Shown here: in pieces, positions 35,310 through 46,666 of the stretch
Position numbering within the stretch: position 1 is the first letter of the stretch
Layout: each line of letters begins with the position of its first letter
NCBI GenBank assembly: GCA_030220185.1
Contig: JASPKZ010005707.1
Location: 558,001 to 622,000 of the forward strand
DNA from: Diploptera punctata
Taxonomy: Eukaryota; Arthropoda; Insecta; Blattodea; Blaberidae
Length of the DNA: 64,000 bases
Direction of reading: 5' to 3'
Position numbers and translations under genes: made by a program
The notes under the pieces: generated by a model
What the model saw: only the letters and a program-made list of their open reading frames with translations
What the model was told of the DNA's origin: nothing
Databases searched by the model: none

Positions 35310-36075
35310 GACTGGATCACCGAACGAACACTATAATCAGAGAAAAACATGAAATACCTAGTTTAGATGAAGATATAGAAACATACCATCTAGAATGAAA
35401 AAATTATCTGAGAAGAACGAAAAGAAATAGACTTCCAAAATTGGTGTTCCAATATACTCCAACTGGATCATCTGGACACCAACAGCTTTAGACTCCTGGA
35501 AAAAGTGAAATCCATGTATTTGAGAAAGTTCGCACCCTCCCGCACGGTCTATGAACTGACAAAGGAGCTATTTCTCATAGAAGAGCTCCGATTAAAACTA
35601 TTCCTGCCATCTACAGCGAGCTATAATACTGTACTAAGAGAGCTGCAGCTGAAAAAAGAATCCATTTGGACCGATTTCTACAACACCGATGCCATGATCT
35701 CAGAAGACTGGAAGAAGCCGAACTATGACACCTAGTGACCCGGCTAGCAGTACAAGGCTTCCATTACAGACTGTGCAAAACGAAACAGTTTTATGACCCG
35801 GGACCAGAATGCGTGTGCGAGCGATGCGGCATGTTATGGGAGAGATACCATGTGCTAAAGTGCAAAAACAGAGGGCAATCTCTGACAGGATTCTGTATGG
35901 ACAGATAAACTAATATAGATTAACTCATCTCTGCACATTGTGCGCTATACATTATTATTTAAAAATATACTCCAACTGGACATAGAAACCAAAGAAGACC
36001 AACACCGGTGGAAAGAAAGGTTTACCGTCACAGGTCACAGGGCCTAAAGCGGATTTGTTGAAGATGATGATGACA
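35310..36075 (+). mobile_element. LINE-F-like 3' end split by another LINE
   Basis: 35310-35467 reads LPKLVFQYTPTG, and 35981-36075 resumes with HRNQRRPTPVE and an ATGATG tail. The interruption carries a 17-bp target duplication. Confidence 0.7.
35468..35963 (+). mobile_element. LINE-L C-terminal fragment with 17-bp target duplication
   Basis: Frame KVKSMYLRKFAPSRTVYELT ... SIWTDFYNTDAMISEDW to a stop at 35733, then a cysteine-knuckle region CERCGMLWERYHVLKC in another frame. Flanked by AATATACTCCAACTGGA at 35451-35467 and 35964-35980. Resembles the post-RT region of non-LTR elements. Clade not assigned. Confidence 0.75.
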
Positions 36076-36186
36076 CCATCAATAAACTATCAGTCCACTC
36101 AGGTGACCCTGATACTTCTACAAATATTATTTTAAAATTTTGAAGTTAAAATTGTCACAATTTAAATTTCTAGAATATCTTACAAT

Positions 36187-37280
36187 ATATAGACTTCAAA
36201 AAAGCATACGATTCAATTAAGAGGGAGAAGTTATATAGTATCCTGCTGGAGTTCGGAATTCCTAAAAAGTTAGTTAAACTTATACAAATGTGTCTAAATG
36301 GCACAAAGAGTAGGGTGCGTGTAGGCAAACATTTTTCGGACACTTTTGAAATCCAGAATGGGTTGAAGCAAGGAGAAGCACTATCTCCTCTACTATTTAA
36401 TTTTGTACTAGAGCATGCCATTAAATCTTTAGAGAATGAGGAAGGCTTAAAACTGAATGGTATTAATAAGCTGTTAGTTTATGCTGATGATGTAGTATTG
36501 TTGGTCGATAGCGAGGAGATACTAAAGGATAACACGCACACACTATTGAGTAACACTAAGAATTTAGGACTGGAAGTAAATATCAATAAAACTAAATATA
36601 TGGTCACACGTAGAAATTCTTTAAATAATGGAAATGGAGAGCTAATGACAAATGAAGGAAATTTTGAGGAAGTGGCTGAATTCAAATACCTAGGAACAAT
36701 AATCACAAATAGGAATGAGATGCACAAAGAAATTAAACATAGGCTCAATTCTGGAAATGCGTGCTATTATGCATTACAGAGACTCTTGATGTCCCAGCTC
36801 CTTTCAAAAAACGTTAAACAGAAAATATATAAAACTATTATTCCACCAGTTATATTATATGGGTGCGAAACATGGACCCTTACTTTAAGGGAGGAAATGA
36901 GATTACAACTACTTGAGAATAAAGTAATTAGGAAAATGTTTGGACCAAAGAGAGATTAACAGACAGGTGAATGGAGAAGACTACATAACAGATATAATAA
37001 GAAAAGTTAAGTCTCGTAGACTGCGATGGGCAGGACATGTTGCACTTATGGGAATGAAAGACTTGCATGGAAGCTTCTTGTAGGAAAGCCAGAGGGAAAA
37101 CGCCCAGTTGGTAGACCAAGAGTGAAGTGGGAGAATAACATTAACTATGATTTGAGGGAAGTAGATTATACAGGGACTGATTGGAAAGCAGTGGCTCAGG
37201 ATAGGGATGCATGGAGAGCTTACGTCCGCGCGGCCATGAACCTACGGGTTCGATAATGCCAGTGAGTAAGTAAGTAAGTA
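36187..37280 (+). mobile_element. LINE-A, clean insertion with a 223-codon open RT frame
   Basis: 36288-36959 is open: RVRVGKHFSDTFEIQNGLKQ, EALSPLLFNFVLEH, LLVYADDVVLL, EFKYLGTIITNRNEMHKE, LYGCETWTLTL. A deletion and frameshift near 36960-37040 separate it from the C-terminal GRP region (37026-37256). GTAA tail. Flanked by a 15-bp duplication AGAATATCTTACAAT (36172-36186 and 37281-37295). The least damaged LINE-A here, still truncated at its 5' end. Confidence 0.92.
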
Positions 37281-37295
37281 AGAATATCTTACAAT

Positions 37296-38000
37296 TTCCT
37301 AACTTAATTACAGATGACATACATATAGATTATATAAAGGTTGTTGCTGATGAAAAAGAAATGCGTAGCTATCCCTGCGTAAAACAATTTTAATTATTTA
37401 ATTCAGTTATACCTTTAATGTTAATAATCAACTATGAAATATTTACATTCCTGTAAAATTATTTGAATACTTGAGAACATCGCAGTTAAGATCTCGAGGC
37501 CATTCTTTCACTAAAAGAAGTTTGTTTAAGAAATCTTACGAGGTTACACTCCACTTTCCCACATTGTTTTGAGTCTTGCCACTTCATCATATTTGCATTG
37601 TCTCAGAATTTCCGGCCTCAATGCATTTTATCATCATACATTTCGTAGTCTATTTGTTTAGAAACTGGTGCAACAATTAACCATAGATCTAATATTGTGC
37701 AAAGGATATCAGCTGTTTACCAAGGTTTACATTTATCCTTATTGTTACTTTCATTGATGTAACATATAAATTTACACCAGTCAGAACATATTTTTACACG
37801 CTTTATATTAGCTTAACCTGATCTATCTATGTAACGGGATCTTTCAACACGATTTTCACCCACTTAAAAACATTGGATCGACTTGAAACGTTGTATACTT
37901 GTAAAGGACCAATGACAATACAATAATGTCATACATAATATAACAGGTTGCGGACTTATCGACTTTTTTAGTTCATCGTTGCAAGAAATTAATATTATAT
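37296..38000. other. No protein gene; element J fragment
   Basis: Unassigned except 37795-37850, which is the inverted end of element J (ACACGCTTTATATTAGC ... TATGTAACGGGA). tRNA-Tyr follows. Confidence 0.5.
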
Positions 38001-38091
38001 CCTCTGGTGGCTCAGTTGGTAGAGAGGTGGACTGTAGTGGTATATAATTTCAGTAATCCATAGGTCGCTGGTTCAAATCCGGCCCGGAGGA
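38001..38091 (+). tRNA. tRNA-Tyr (GUA) with an 18-nt intron
   Basis: The acceptor stem CCTCTGG/CCGGAGG pairs fully (one G-U). The D arm has GCTC/GAGA with one mismatched pair. The anticodon loop CTGTAGA carries GTA at 38034-38036 and is interrupted after position 37 by an intron at 38038-38055, the standard place for eukaryotic tRNA-Tyr introns. The T arm is GCTGG-TTCAAAT-CCGGC. A TTTT pol III stop follows at 38092. The mismatch at the base of the D stem is the only blemish, so it is probably functional. Confidence 0.9.
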
Positions 38092-38095
38092 TTTT
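38092..38095 (+). terminator. Pol III terminator of tRNA-Tyr
   Basis: A run of four T directly after the discriminator base of the tRNA-Tyr gene. Confidence 0.75.
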
Positions 38096-38199
38096 ATTAA
38101 TAATTTAAAAATATATATAATTAATTAATTATATTCGTGCCTAGACACTAAAAATTATGAAAAGATTGTGGTTTGTGACAATCAATTAAACTAAAAATG

Positions 38200-38967
38200 A
38201 AAAAATAAATAATAGTTTAAAAAAACTAAAACAACACGCTTTATTACAAAACCAAACTAAAAAATAATAAATAAATAATAGTTTAAAAAACTAAAACAAC
38301 ACGCTTTATTAGAAAACCGAACTAAAAAATGAAAAATAATTTTAATTTCCAACACGCTAGGGATAAAATTAAAGTGGTCAACAAAAAAAAACATCCCCAA
38401 CATATATAGAATAAAACTAGAGTTATCATAAGTAATGCCACGAGTGATTTCCAAATTATCGATAAATTCACGACTCACGAAGTGAGGAGTGAATTTATCT
38501 AGAGAATTTGGAAATCAAGAGTGGCATTTGTTAGGACTATTTAACGAATAAAATTAAGCTGTTTACTCACAAATCATTATTTAACTATAGTTATTTTAAA
38601 ATATTTATATATTTAATGTAAACGGCGATGTTTGAAAACAAATGAGAAACGATAGGTACGCTTCTACTGCTTCATTTGTTTATCACTGCAACCAGATCAT
38701 ACTATTTATTGCCAAAGGAACGCAATATTGTAAGGAGGAGCTTTCTTTAATATGGTAATCATAACACTGATAAATATTTGGTGAAACACGATTCTGATTG
38801 GTTGTAAAACAGAAATCATTGAAACGTGATTGGTCATTGACTCCCATTTGGGGCATGAGTTAAATAGTCTACAAAAATATAATTTTACCATCAAAAGCGT
38901 GGAGTACTTTTCATAGCTTTTACGTTCTCTTCTTAGAGACTTTACTTTTACCAATCTATTTTTATTC
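38200..38967. mobile_element. Element J, second copy, split by element H
   Basis: Two tandem ACAACACGCTTTATT units (about 38215-38320), TTTCCAACACGCTAGGGATA, then an H insert at 38426-38867, then J resumes CTACAAAAATATAATTTTAC. Confidence 0.75.
38426..38867 (+). mobile_element. Element H inserted in element J
   Basis: Starts TCATAAGTAATGCC, full hairpin, ends GAGTTAAATAG. An internal part (about 300 bp) is deleted compared with 24832-25551. The uninterrupted J sequence at 32950 (GAGTTATCTACAAA) defines both borders. Confidence 0.88.
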
Positions 38968-39652
38968 TCATAAGTAATGCCACAAGTGATTTCCAAATTA
39001 TCGACAAATTCACGACTCACGAAGTGAGGACTGAATTTATCTAGAGAATTTGGAAATCAAGAGTGGCATTTGTTAGGACTATTTAACGAATAAAATGATT
39101 GTATACTCACAAATCATTATTTAACTATAGTTATTTTAAAATATTTATATATTTAATGTAAACGGCGATGTTTGAAAACAAATGAGAAACGATTGGTACG
39201 CTTCATTTGCTTCTTTTGTTCGATCACTGCAACCAGATCATAATATTATTTATTGCCAAAAGATCGCAATGTAGTAAGAATGCACCCTACTGGAGAAATT
39301 TATAACCAGCGTTATAGGTATTAATTAATTTCTGATGTCCTATGATGTAAATATGTCAATTATATTTTCTGTAACGTCATTTCCTGGAAAATAATTCGTT
39401 TACGAAAGTGGAAACAGTGTTTTTTTGTGGTATAATCAATTGTTACAAATGTTTTTATATTATCTCTCGTATGCGCTACGTTTTGACATTCATGCACTAT
39501 ATATACAATCTGGTAGCCGTATTTCTTACTGCACGGAATCCTACTGCAAAATAATGCTATGACCTATTCAGAATGTTAGAAAGGAGGTGCTTTCTTTGTT
39601 ATGATAAACGTTAGTTAGTAATAGGCGAAACACGACTGTGATTGGTTGTAAC
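38968..39652 (+). mobile_element. Element H, further copy, 3' end lost
   Basis: TCATAAGTAATGCCACAAG start, hairpin present, similarity stops near 39652 before the usual GAGTTAAATAG end. Confidence 0.8.
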
Positions 39653-39752
39653 ACTTTAAAATTTGAATCAAAACAGTGATCATATTGGAGTAGGTGGTTA
39701 GCATATTTTACATGTTTGTGACAAATGAAAGAAGTTGGACCTTTTAGAGGTT

Positions 39753-39879
39753 GTAGAGATAAATACATTGAAAAGTGGTAATAAACTGTTAAATTCACAA
39801 CTAGATTTCAATGAATCACCTCTTTTATATTTATAATAGAGATTGTAAAAAAAATTGTTGCATAGTTACAGTTGTTATG
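39753..39879. repeat. Foldback-family fragment
   Basis: GGTAATAAACTGTTAAATTC then ACAACTAGATTTCAATGAAT resembles the inner arm of the 2697-3225 foldback. It continues after the LINE-A insert at 40468-40555 (AAAATCACATAAAACTAAGT). Confidence 0.55.
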
Positions 39880-40467
39880 TACTTACTTACTTACTTACTC
39901 ACTGGCACTATCGAACCCGTAGGTTCATGGCCGCGCGGACATAAGCTCTCCATACATCCCTATCCTGAGCTAATCCTTTCCAATCATTCCCTGTATAATC
40001 TACTTCCCTCAAATCATAGTTAATGTTATTCTCTCACCTCATTCTTGGTCTACCAACTGGGCGTTTTCCCTCTGGCTTTCCTACAAGAAGCTTCCATGCA
40101 AGTCTTTCATTCCCCATACGTGCAACATGTCCTACCCATCGCAGTCTACGAGACTTGACTGTTCTTATTATATCTGGCTTCCTATAAAGACCATGTAGTT
40201 CATTGTTATGTAGTTCATTGTTATTTAGTCTTCTCCATTCGCCTGTCTGTTCATCTCTCTTTGGTCCAAAAATTTTCCTAAGTACTTTATTCTCAAATAC
40301 TCGTAATCTCCTTTCCTCCCTTAAAGTAAGAGTCCATGTTTCACACCCATATAATATAACCGGCAGAATAATAGTTTTATATATTTTCAGTTTAACGATT
40401 TTTGAAAGGAGTTGGGACATCAAGAGTCTCTGCAATGCATAATAACACGCATTTCCAGAATTGAGCC
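39880..40467 (-). mobile_element. LINE-A 3' half inside a foldback-type repeat
   Basis: The reverse frame ALQRLLMSQLLSK ... LYGCETWTLTLREERRLRV and GKPEGKRPVGRPRMR is partly open. An 11-bp local duplication (AACAATGAACT type) lies at 40200-40215. TTAC repeats on the left. Confidence 0.88.
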
Positions 40468-40555
40468 TATGAAAATCACATAAAACTAAGTTTTATTTTT
40501 ATTTAATTAAATAAGTTATAGATTTTCATCAAGGAAACGCCAATTCAATTGATTG

Positions 40556-41146
40556 CCTTTTTATTAATTTTATTTTCCCAGAATATTATTTTAATGCGAT
40601 AATTTCTGGTAATAATATTTTTCAGTATATATTTTGTAATACAAGGTTATAAAAGAAAAATTATTTGATTATTATTATGTATTGTTAATATTATTTCACA
40701 GCTTGTTATGTTCTGGACAATGTCCAACAAGGTTTTAGACAGTGTTCTATTCATTGAATGTGATTTCACACATCTGTCGGTACTGCCAACACAACTTGCT
40801 AATAACACTCCAGGGAACAAGATTGATGTTTGTTTTGACGTAACCATCATGAACACACCAAATGGCACAGAGAAATTGTTTCCATAGAAATTGACTTCCT
40901 TTCTCTAAACTTATTGGCAGTTAAATGCCTTTTAAACAAAAGAACGTATTCATAAAACGAAACAATACGTATTTCTAACATAATAGAACTGAGAATTCAT
41001 TATTGTTTCTTCCGGTTTGAAGGTAAATCGATATTTTCCACAAGGTCTGCAAAGTAGAGTCCATTGATTTACTCTCAGATCCATCCATAACGTTTTAAGG
41101 AAATAAAACTGCTCACAGCTTCGATTAAGAATTGTTCTTTGTTTAG
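40556..41146. other. No gene seen
   Basis: AT-rich, no credible frame, promoter or repeat found. Confidence 0.45.
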
Positions 41147-41154
41147 AATCAGAA

Positions 41155-41222
41155 GAGCTTATGTCCGCGCGGCTATGAACCGGGTTCGATAGTGCCAGTG
41201 AGTAAGTAAGTAAGTAAGTTAC
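41155..41222 (+). mobile_element. 68-bp LINE-A tail insertion
   Basis: GAGCTTATGTCCGCGCGGCT to the 3' end and four GTAA units. Flanked by AATCAGAA at 41147-41154 and 41223-41230. Confidence 0.88.
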
Positions 41223-41230
41223 AATCAGAA

Positions 41231-41577
41231 AACTGCCTCATCAGACGCTTGATAAACTTCCATTAACCTATTTCTTCATTGTAACTTGTTTGATTATTTA
41301 CTTCAAGACCTCAAATTAGATATGTATTAAGTAGCAATATTTTATAACCATTAAGTAGTTCCAAAATACTACATTAATATTATATCGCTCACCTTCTTTA
41401 CACCAACTATATCCAGTGGATTATTTGATAAATTTATACGATATATTAATATCATATAATTCTGCATTATAATATATTTACCTGCAACTCGATGATTATT
41501 GTATATAATTGTTCTTCAGGTACTAAAGATATGCAAGTTTACGGATGACAAATAATCTAAGTATTAGAATAGAGTAT
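41231..41577. other. No gene seen
   Basis: AT-rich spacer between the LINE tails. Confidence 0.45.
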
Positions 41578-41700
41578 AATAGGTTTATTTAGCCTGGTGG
41601 AGTTAAGGCCATATGGCCATCTCTTCCACTCACCAGAACAAACATAATGTTACATTTAAATACAAAAAAAATACAATAATAGTACATAGTAAAAAATTTA
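41578..41700 (-). mobile_element. LINE-C 3' tail
   Basis: TTTATTTAGCCTGGTGGAGT TAAGGCCATATGGCC, the reverse of the family end. Confidence 0.75.
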
Positions 41701-41830
41701 TTTTCACTAGAAAGGACGATTTTTAAGGGTGTAGGGGTTGAATATTACAACTCTCTTATAGCCTAAACCCTTTCCGGGAAACTCCTGAATATTTTGCAAA
41801 AAGCCCCATCACCATAGGTATGATGTAGTA
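41701..41830 (+). mobile_element. Element K fragment
   Basis: GAAAGGACGATTTTTAAGGG and TGAATATTACAACTCTCTTA match the K pieces at 10064 and (reversed) 33840. Confidence 0.5.
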
Positions 41831-41877
41831 ATGCATAAAGGACAAAACACATTCGTTTTTATAAATGTATATATCAT

Positions 41878-42540
41878 CATCATCTTGTTCTTCTTCTTCA
41901 AGGTATGGACCTGTTGGCCCGTTACGCTCCCCGGTGCGCTATATGCTGCAGTTGCAGGTCGTCTTTCCAACGACGTTTTGGTCTTCCTACATTTCTTCGG
42001 CCTAGAGGCCTATAATGAAGCAGCTGTTTTGATAAACGATTATTTAGCATTCTTTTTATATGTTCAAACCAATTACATTTATTTCTGTGTATTCTCACGT
42101 TTATATTATATATTTGTAATTCATCTCTGATATCTTGACTTCTCTTTTGATCTCTTAGAGATACACCTCCAACTGATCTGAGAAATCTCATTTCTGTTTT
42201 CTCAATTTTATGTTTATCAGAGATCGTTAAAGGCCAAGTCTCAGACCCGTATGTTAACATTGGAACGGCTACTGTTTTGTAAAATTTTAATTGTGTTTCC
42301 CTTGTGGTCTTATTTCGCAAATATCTTCTTATTGAACCACATATCTGTTGAAATTTCCCTAATTTCTTCTCCATGTCCAAATTTTGCTGGTACGATATCA
42401 TGCATCCCTGATAACTGAAACAAGTTACTTGTTCAATTATCTTTGCTCCAATTATAATTTTTCTCCTTTTATGCTGAGTTCCAATAAATGTCATTGACTT
42501 TGTTTTCTCTGTTGATATCTTTAAATTATAATCGTTTATT
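41878..42540 (-). mobile_element. LINE-B relative, RT thumb to C-terminus, open
   Basis: A 190-codon reverse frame: IEQVTCFSYQGCMISYQQNL, FYKTVAVPMLTYGSETW, EKTEMRFLRSVGGVSLRD, HIKRMLNNRLSKQLLHYRPL and GRRNVGRPKRRWKDD. 3' tail has GAA/ATG triplets near 41880. Confidence 0.85.
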
Positions 42541-42570
42541 AGTTTCCATATTAGTTATATATATATATAT

Positions 42571-42964
42571 ATATGGAATGATAAGAAAAATAAATGCCTG
42601 GACGGGATTCGAACCCGGATCTCTGAGATTTTTATTATTGATTTCGTACATCTCAATGATGGATAAATCATATTTGAAGAGAAAAATTATACGCTCAGAC
42701 CGGGACTTGAACCCGGGACCCTTGGTTCTCTAGACCAAGTGCCCTACCAACTGAGCTACCTGAGCAAGTATCGATCTAAACGCAAATCTTTCTCTATATA
42801 CATTGTAATTCCCATCCACCAAATGCTATGAAGCCATGCTTCTATCTTGAAAATGGCGGCTCCTTTATTAAGAAGACATATTTGGGAATTATACATTACA
42901 GCCAGTACGGCTTTTTCCAGGTTCGAATCCCGTCCAGGCATTTATTTTTCTTATCATTCCATAT
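42571..42964. mobile_element. Element bounded by a perfect 45-bp inverted repeat, with a tRNA-like core
   Basis: 42571-42615 and 42920-42964 are exact reverse complements. The arms include a B-box-like GGTTCGAATCC and end ATATGGAATGATAAG. A tRNA-like sequence lies between (42693-42765). Not assigned to a known class. Confidence 0.85.
42693..42765 (-). tRNA. tRNA-like sequence, probably a pseudogene
   Basis: The acceptor GCTCAGG/TCTGAGC, D arm GCTC-AGTTGGTA-GGGC and T arm CCGGG-TTCAAGT-CCCGG all pair well. The anticodon arm is CTTGG with a nine-base loop (or six base pairs with a CTAGAGA loop), giving 73 nt and no canonical anticodon. It lies inside a repeat, so a tRNA-derived element is more likely than a functional gene. 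Confidence 0.4.
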
Positions 42965-43000
42965 TAAGCTTGCATTGCTCAATGTTAAACATTTAATTAT

Positions 43001-43001
<1 letters not shown>

Positions 43002-43076
<75 letters not shown>

Positions 43077-43079
43077 TAT
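43002..43079. repeat. AT microsatellite
   Basis: About 39 TA dinucleotides with one TG interruption. Confidence 0.95.
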
Positions 43080-43080
43080 T

Positions 43081-43471
43081 TCCAAATGCCCCAGGTTGTC
43101 ATTTCGACATTTCTGATGTTCTCTCCTGGCATGGCGTACTTGTATCCCACTTCTGAGGTTAGGGCACCTGGAAGGCGAGGTTACGCTGCCCCGATTATAT
43201 GGGAGTTGGTGATGGTAATGATGCGCCAGCAGATGTCTTAAACTAAACTTAAGATAATTAGGCGAATATGATATTGAAGGTAATGATGGCCAGATGATGT
43301 CCGGGGACCGTTTGGGCCATAACGTTTCCGGACATTTGTCTTACAGGTGATGAAAAACCCCGAAAAAAATCTCACCCAGGAAACTTGTCCCGACCGAGAA
43401 TCGAACCCGGGCCCGCTGCGTGACAAGGCAGCACGGCAGCACGCTCCCTCGAGACCACAGCGGTGGACGTG
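43081..43471 (-). mobile_element. SINE-4a, full length
   Basis: Reverse of body and head: CCCAGGTTGTCATTTCGACA to CTCGAGACCACAGCGGTGGA. Contains a local duplication GCAGCACGGCAGCACG in the head. Confidence 0.88.
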
Positions 43472-43899
43472 TTTATATATATAGATTGTCCATCAAACAA
43501 AAAACAAATGAGTATAAATTACTTAAATTTGTGACAATTGCACAATAATGTATAATAATAACTTAGAGTTTCATATGATGTTATTTTCGTTGAGGTCCGG
43601 TACATTTTAATAACTGGAGCGAGAAATGAGTGTTTCGCCAATTTAAGTGTTAAGGAACTCCGATGGTCTAATTGTTGAACTTAAGTTCTTGAAAGTAAAT
43701 AATAGCTGATAATTGATTTGTTTTTTGGTTGATGTGACTATGAAAAAATCACGATTAGTTATCTAGTCGGACATGTTTGAACACAATTTTATGTGCTTTT
43801 GAAGGAAATGAATATGTGTGGACATATACACATTTTTACACCAAATTGTTAAAGATTCGTATGTACCAATTTTACAAATTAAATATATATATAGATAGA
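43472..43899. other. No gene seen
   Basis: AT-rich spacer without a supported feature. Confidence 0.45.
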
Positions 43900-44215
43900 T
43901 CATCGGTTGATTAATGTCTTTGACATCGTCCGATTCCTAATAGCCAATTTTGTCGGTCCATCCAATCTCCTGGTTGTAGATGTTTCTCCTTCATGAATAA
44001 ACATATTCCCTGACTCCAGGAGGTTTTAGGTCTTCCTCTGCCTCGTCTTCCCTCAGGTTTCCATTCCAAAACAAATTTTTGTAGTCGATCCTCTTCCATT
44101 CGCTGGACATGTCCGTACCATCTTAATTGCTGAGTTTTAATATAATCTAAAATAGTGTCTTCAATCTTCATTTTCTCCCTTATAACTGAGTTCCTAATTT
44201 TTTTCTCTTCTTGTA
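43900..44215 (-). mobile_element. LINE-D relative, C-terminal end
   Basis: The reverse frame QQLRWYGHVQRMEEDRLQKF, EWKPEGRRGRGRPKTSW and DWMDRQNWLLGIGRCQRH runs to a stop at 43911. Confidence 0.85.
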
Positions 44216-44439
44216 AACCGGCTTATCTCTATTAGGGTTTTTAGCATTGAAATTATTTCTGAAGGAGGGAGCTGGCCTACCGCATCAACCCCCAATCTGG
44301 AGGACCAGGGATTTTTTTTCAGGTGTTCATCCTTAGATCAGCTGCATTCACTACAACTAAGAGCCTAATCTGCCCTTTAGGAAATTTGATAGAGAAGATA
44401 ATATGAAATTATCCCCTCGGCTTCGAATACTCTAATACC

Positions 44440-44440
<1 letters not shown>
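44216..44440. other. Unassigned segment
   Basis: GGGAGCTGGCCTACCGCATC ... CCCCTCGGCTTCGAATACTC; GC-richer than its surroundings but not recognised. Confidence 0.4.
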
Positions 44441-44484
<44 letters not shown>

Positions 44485-45398
44485 GCAGAGTTAAGGCCTT
44501 AAGGCCTTGTCTACCATTCAACCAGGTTAAAAAAATACAAAAAAGAAGTCTTACATCTAAATTACAATATACATAAACAATTACATGTTATAAATACAAT
44601 ACAATTAATATTTATAATGTATTTTGAATTACTATAAATTTAACGAATTAAATATATAATATGTACAAGATATATATAAAAAACGAGGTAAAGATTAGTA
44701 ATGACACAGTATAAAATTAAATAAATAGAGAAAAATTAATTATTAGACAACAGGTAACTGTATAAGCGTGACTTAAAGGTGCCAAGTGTGCGGAAACCCC
44801 CTGATATCTTGAGGAAGGAGATTCCAGGAGCGGGCAGAGGCTACTGTGAAGGAAGTAGAATAAGAGGAAGTGCTATGAAGAGGAATTGTTAGCAGACTGT
44901 TATCTTGTGACCTACTGTCAATATTGTGGTAAGAGGATAACTTCTCAAATCTGGACGCCAGGTAAGTAGGGATGTAGGAATTCAGAAGCTTGAAAAGTAG
45001 TGAAAGGGAGTGCAATTTACGTCTGTCAGTAAGACGGAGCCAAGAGAGGTTATTAAAGTGTTCGGAAATATGGTCATAACGGCGGATATTGAAAATGAAT
45101 CGAACGCAAGCATTATGAACACGCTGCAGTCTCTGCGACAAGTCATAGTTTAGATCATTATATATAATGTCACAATAATCGAAGTGTGGTAACACAAGAT
45201 TCTGCACAAGGATTTGTTTTAACGAAACTGGGAGAAAATTCTTTAAACGTCTAAGATAATGTAAGATGGAGAAAGTCTTTTGACATATGTGTTTCACTTA
45301 TGTTCGCCAGGTTAAATTTGCGTCTAGATGTAGTCCAAGATCTATTACTGAAGAAGAATAAGGAATAATTATATTATTTATAGTAATGTTTGGTAGTG
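44441..45398 (-). mobile_element. LINE-C with 174-codon open C-terminus
   Basis: The reverse strand reads CQKTFSILHYLRRLKNFLP, QRLQRVHNACVRFIFNIRRY, LSWLRLTDRRKLHSLSLLFK, SARSWNLLPQDIRG. One stop separates it from an upstream VIDLGLHLDANLTW. TTA tail (reverse) at 44441-44485. The VHNACVRFIF / R.WN.LP pattern is typical of CR1-group RT C-termini. Confidence 0.88.
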
Positions 45399-45430
<32 letters not shown>

Positions 45431-45757
45431 TATTTATTCTGGCAGAGTTAAGGCCATAAGGCCCTCTCTTCCACTCAACCAGCACAAATACAAATAAATA
45501 TTCGACAAATATAGATATACACTATACTAATTATAAACAGTTAAAGATACAATAAATGTAGCAATGTAAATGTCATGTACAAACAACATTTTATAGGGTA
45601 ATAACAATAATGATACGATAATAATAATAATAATAATAATAATATAAATATGATACATTATACGGGAAACACCAATTAATATATATATCTTACACTGGAT
45701 AATAATGAAATCGAGTTTAGAGCAAATATAAATTTAGATTTCTTTTAAAAGATGCCA
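45399..45757 (-). mobile_element. LINE-C 3' UTR, inserted next to the previous copy
   Basis: TAA array, TTATTCTGGCAGAGTTAAGG, then a 3' UTR nearly identical to 61560-61940. Breaks off at GATGCCAATGTCCGGCA. Confidence 0.82.
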
Positions 45758-45811
45758 ATGTCCGGCAATGTAGTAGTGTTCAGTCCGGAGAGACTGGATA
45801 GGAAAGATAAA

Positions 45812-45853
<42 letters not shown>

Positions 45854-46275
45854 TGCCATATGTTTAAATAATGTATTGTATGCGTTATGATCCCACGAAA
45901 GAGTCCCTTTGTCATTGCCTAAATGCATATGATACGTAGGTATCTTGCTTCCTAAGGGCAGTGTCTTATGAATCTTAAAGAAGAGAGAAGTCCATATTTA
46001 GTTCGTGTTTCTATTACTCTAATTTCTAATAAAAATGATCATGATTTTACATTAATTGGACTTCTAGAATCTAGAGTTGCAGATCCATTCGCTACAATAA
46101 CATCGCGTTTTCACCCGATTGTTAATGACTCTATGAATTCGAGGAAGGAAGAGATTCGTGCCTAATTGACTGTAAAGTGACGTGCAATTTCTTAAAGAGC
46201 CTGTTATCCGTGCGAAACGTTTTCACGTCATTTATTTATTTGCAATATATTGTGTAGAATTAATAATGGTAAACT
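45758..46275. other. No gene; AT run
   Basis: TA repeats at about 45812-45850. A 66-codon frame at 45968-46165 has no recognisable domain and no supporting signals. Confidence 0.4.
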
Positions 46276-46666
46276 TACTTAACTTACTTACTCACTGGCA
46301 CTATCGAATCCGTAGGTTCATGGCCGCGCGGACATAAACTTTCCATATATCCCTATCCTGAGCTAATGATTTCCAATCATTCCCTGTATAATCTACTTCC
46401 CTCAAATCATAGTTAATGTTATTCTCCAACCTCATTATTGGTCTACCAACTGGGCGTTTTCCTTCTGGCTTTCCTACAAGAAGCCTCCATGCAAGTCTTT
46501 CATTCCCCATATGTGCAACATGTCCTGCCCATTGCAGTCTACGAGACTTAACTGTTCTTATTATATCTGGCTTCCTATAAAGACCATGTAGTTCATTGTT
46601 ATGTAGTCTTCTCCATTCACCGGTATGTTCATCTCTCTTTGGTCCAAAAATTTTCCTAAGTACTTT

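Noticed and set aside
38706..39020. 104-codon reverse frame starting MSREF
   Set aside because: Reads through the element H hairpin and element J; the same start recurs in other copies of H.
45968..46165. 66-codon forward frame
   Set aside because: No domain, splice site or promoter recognised, and it lies between LINE copies.
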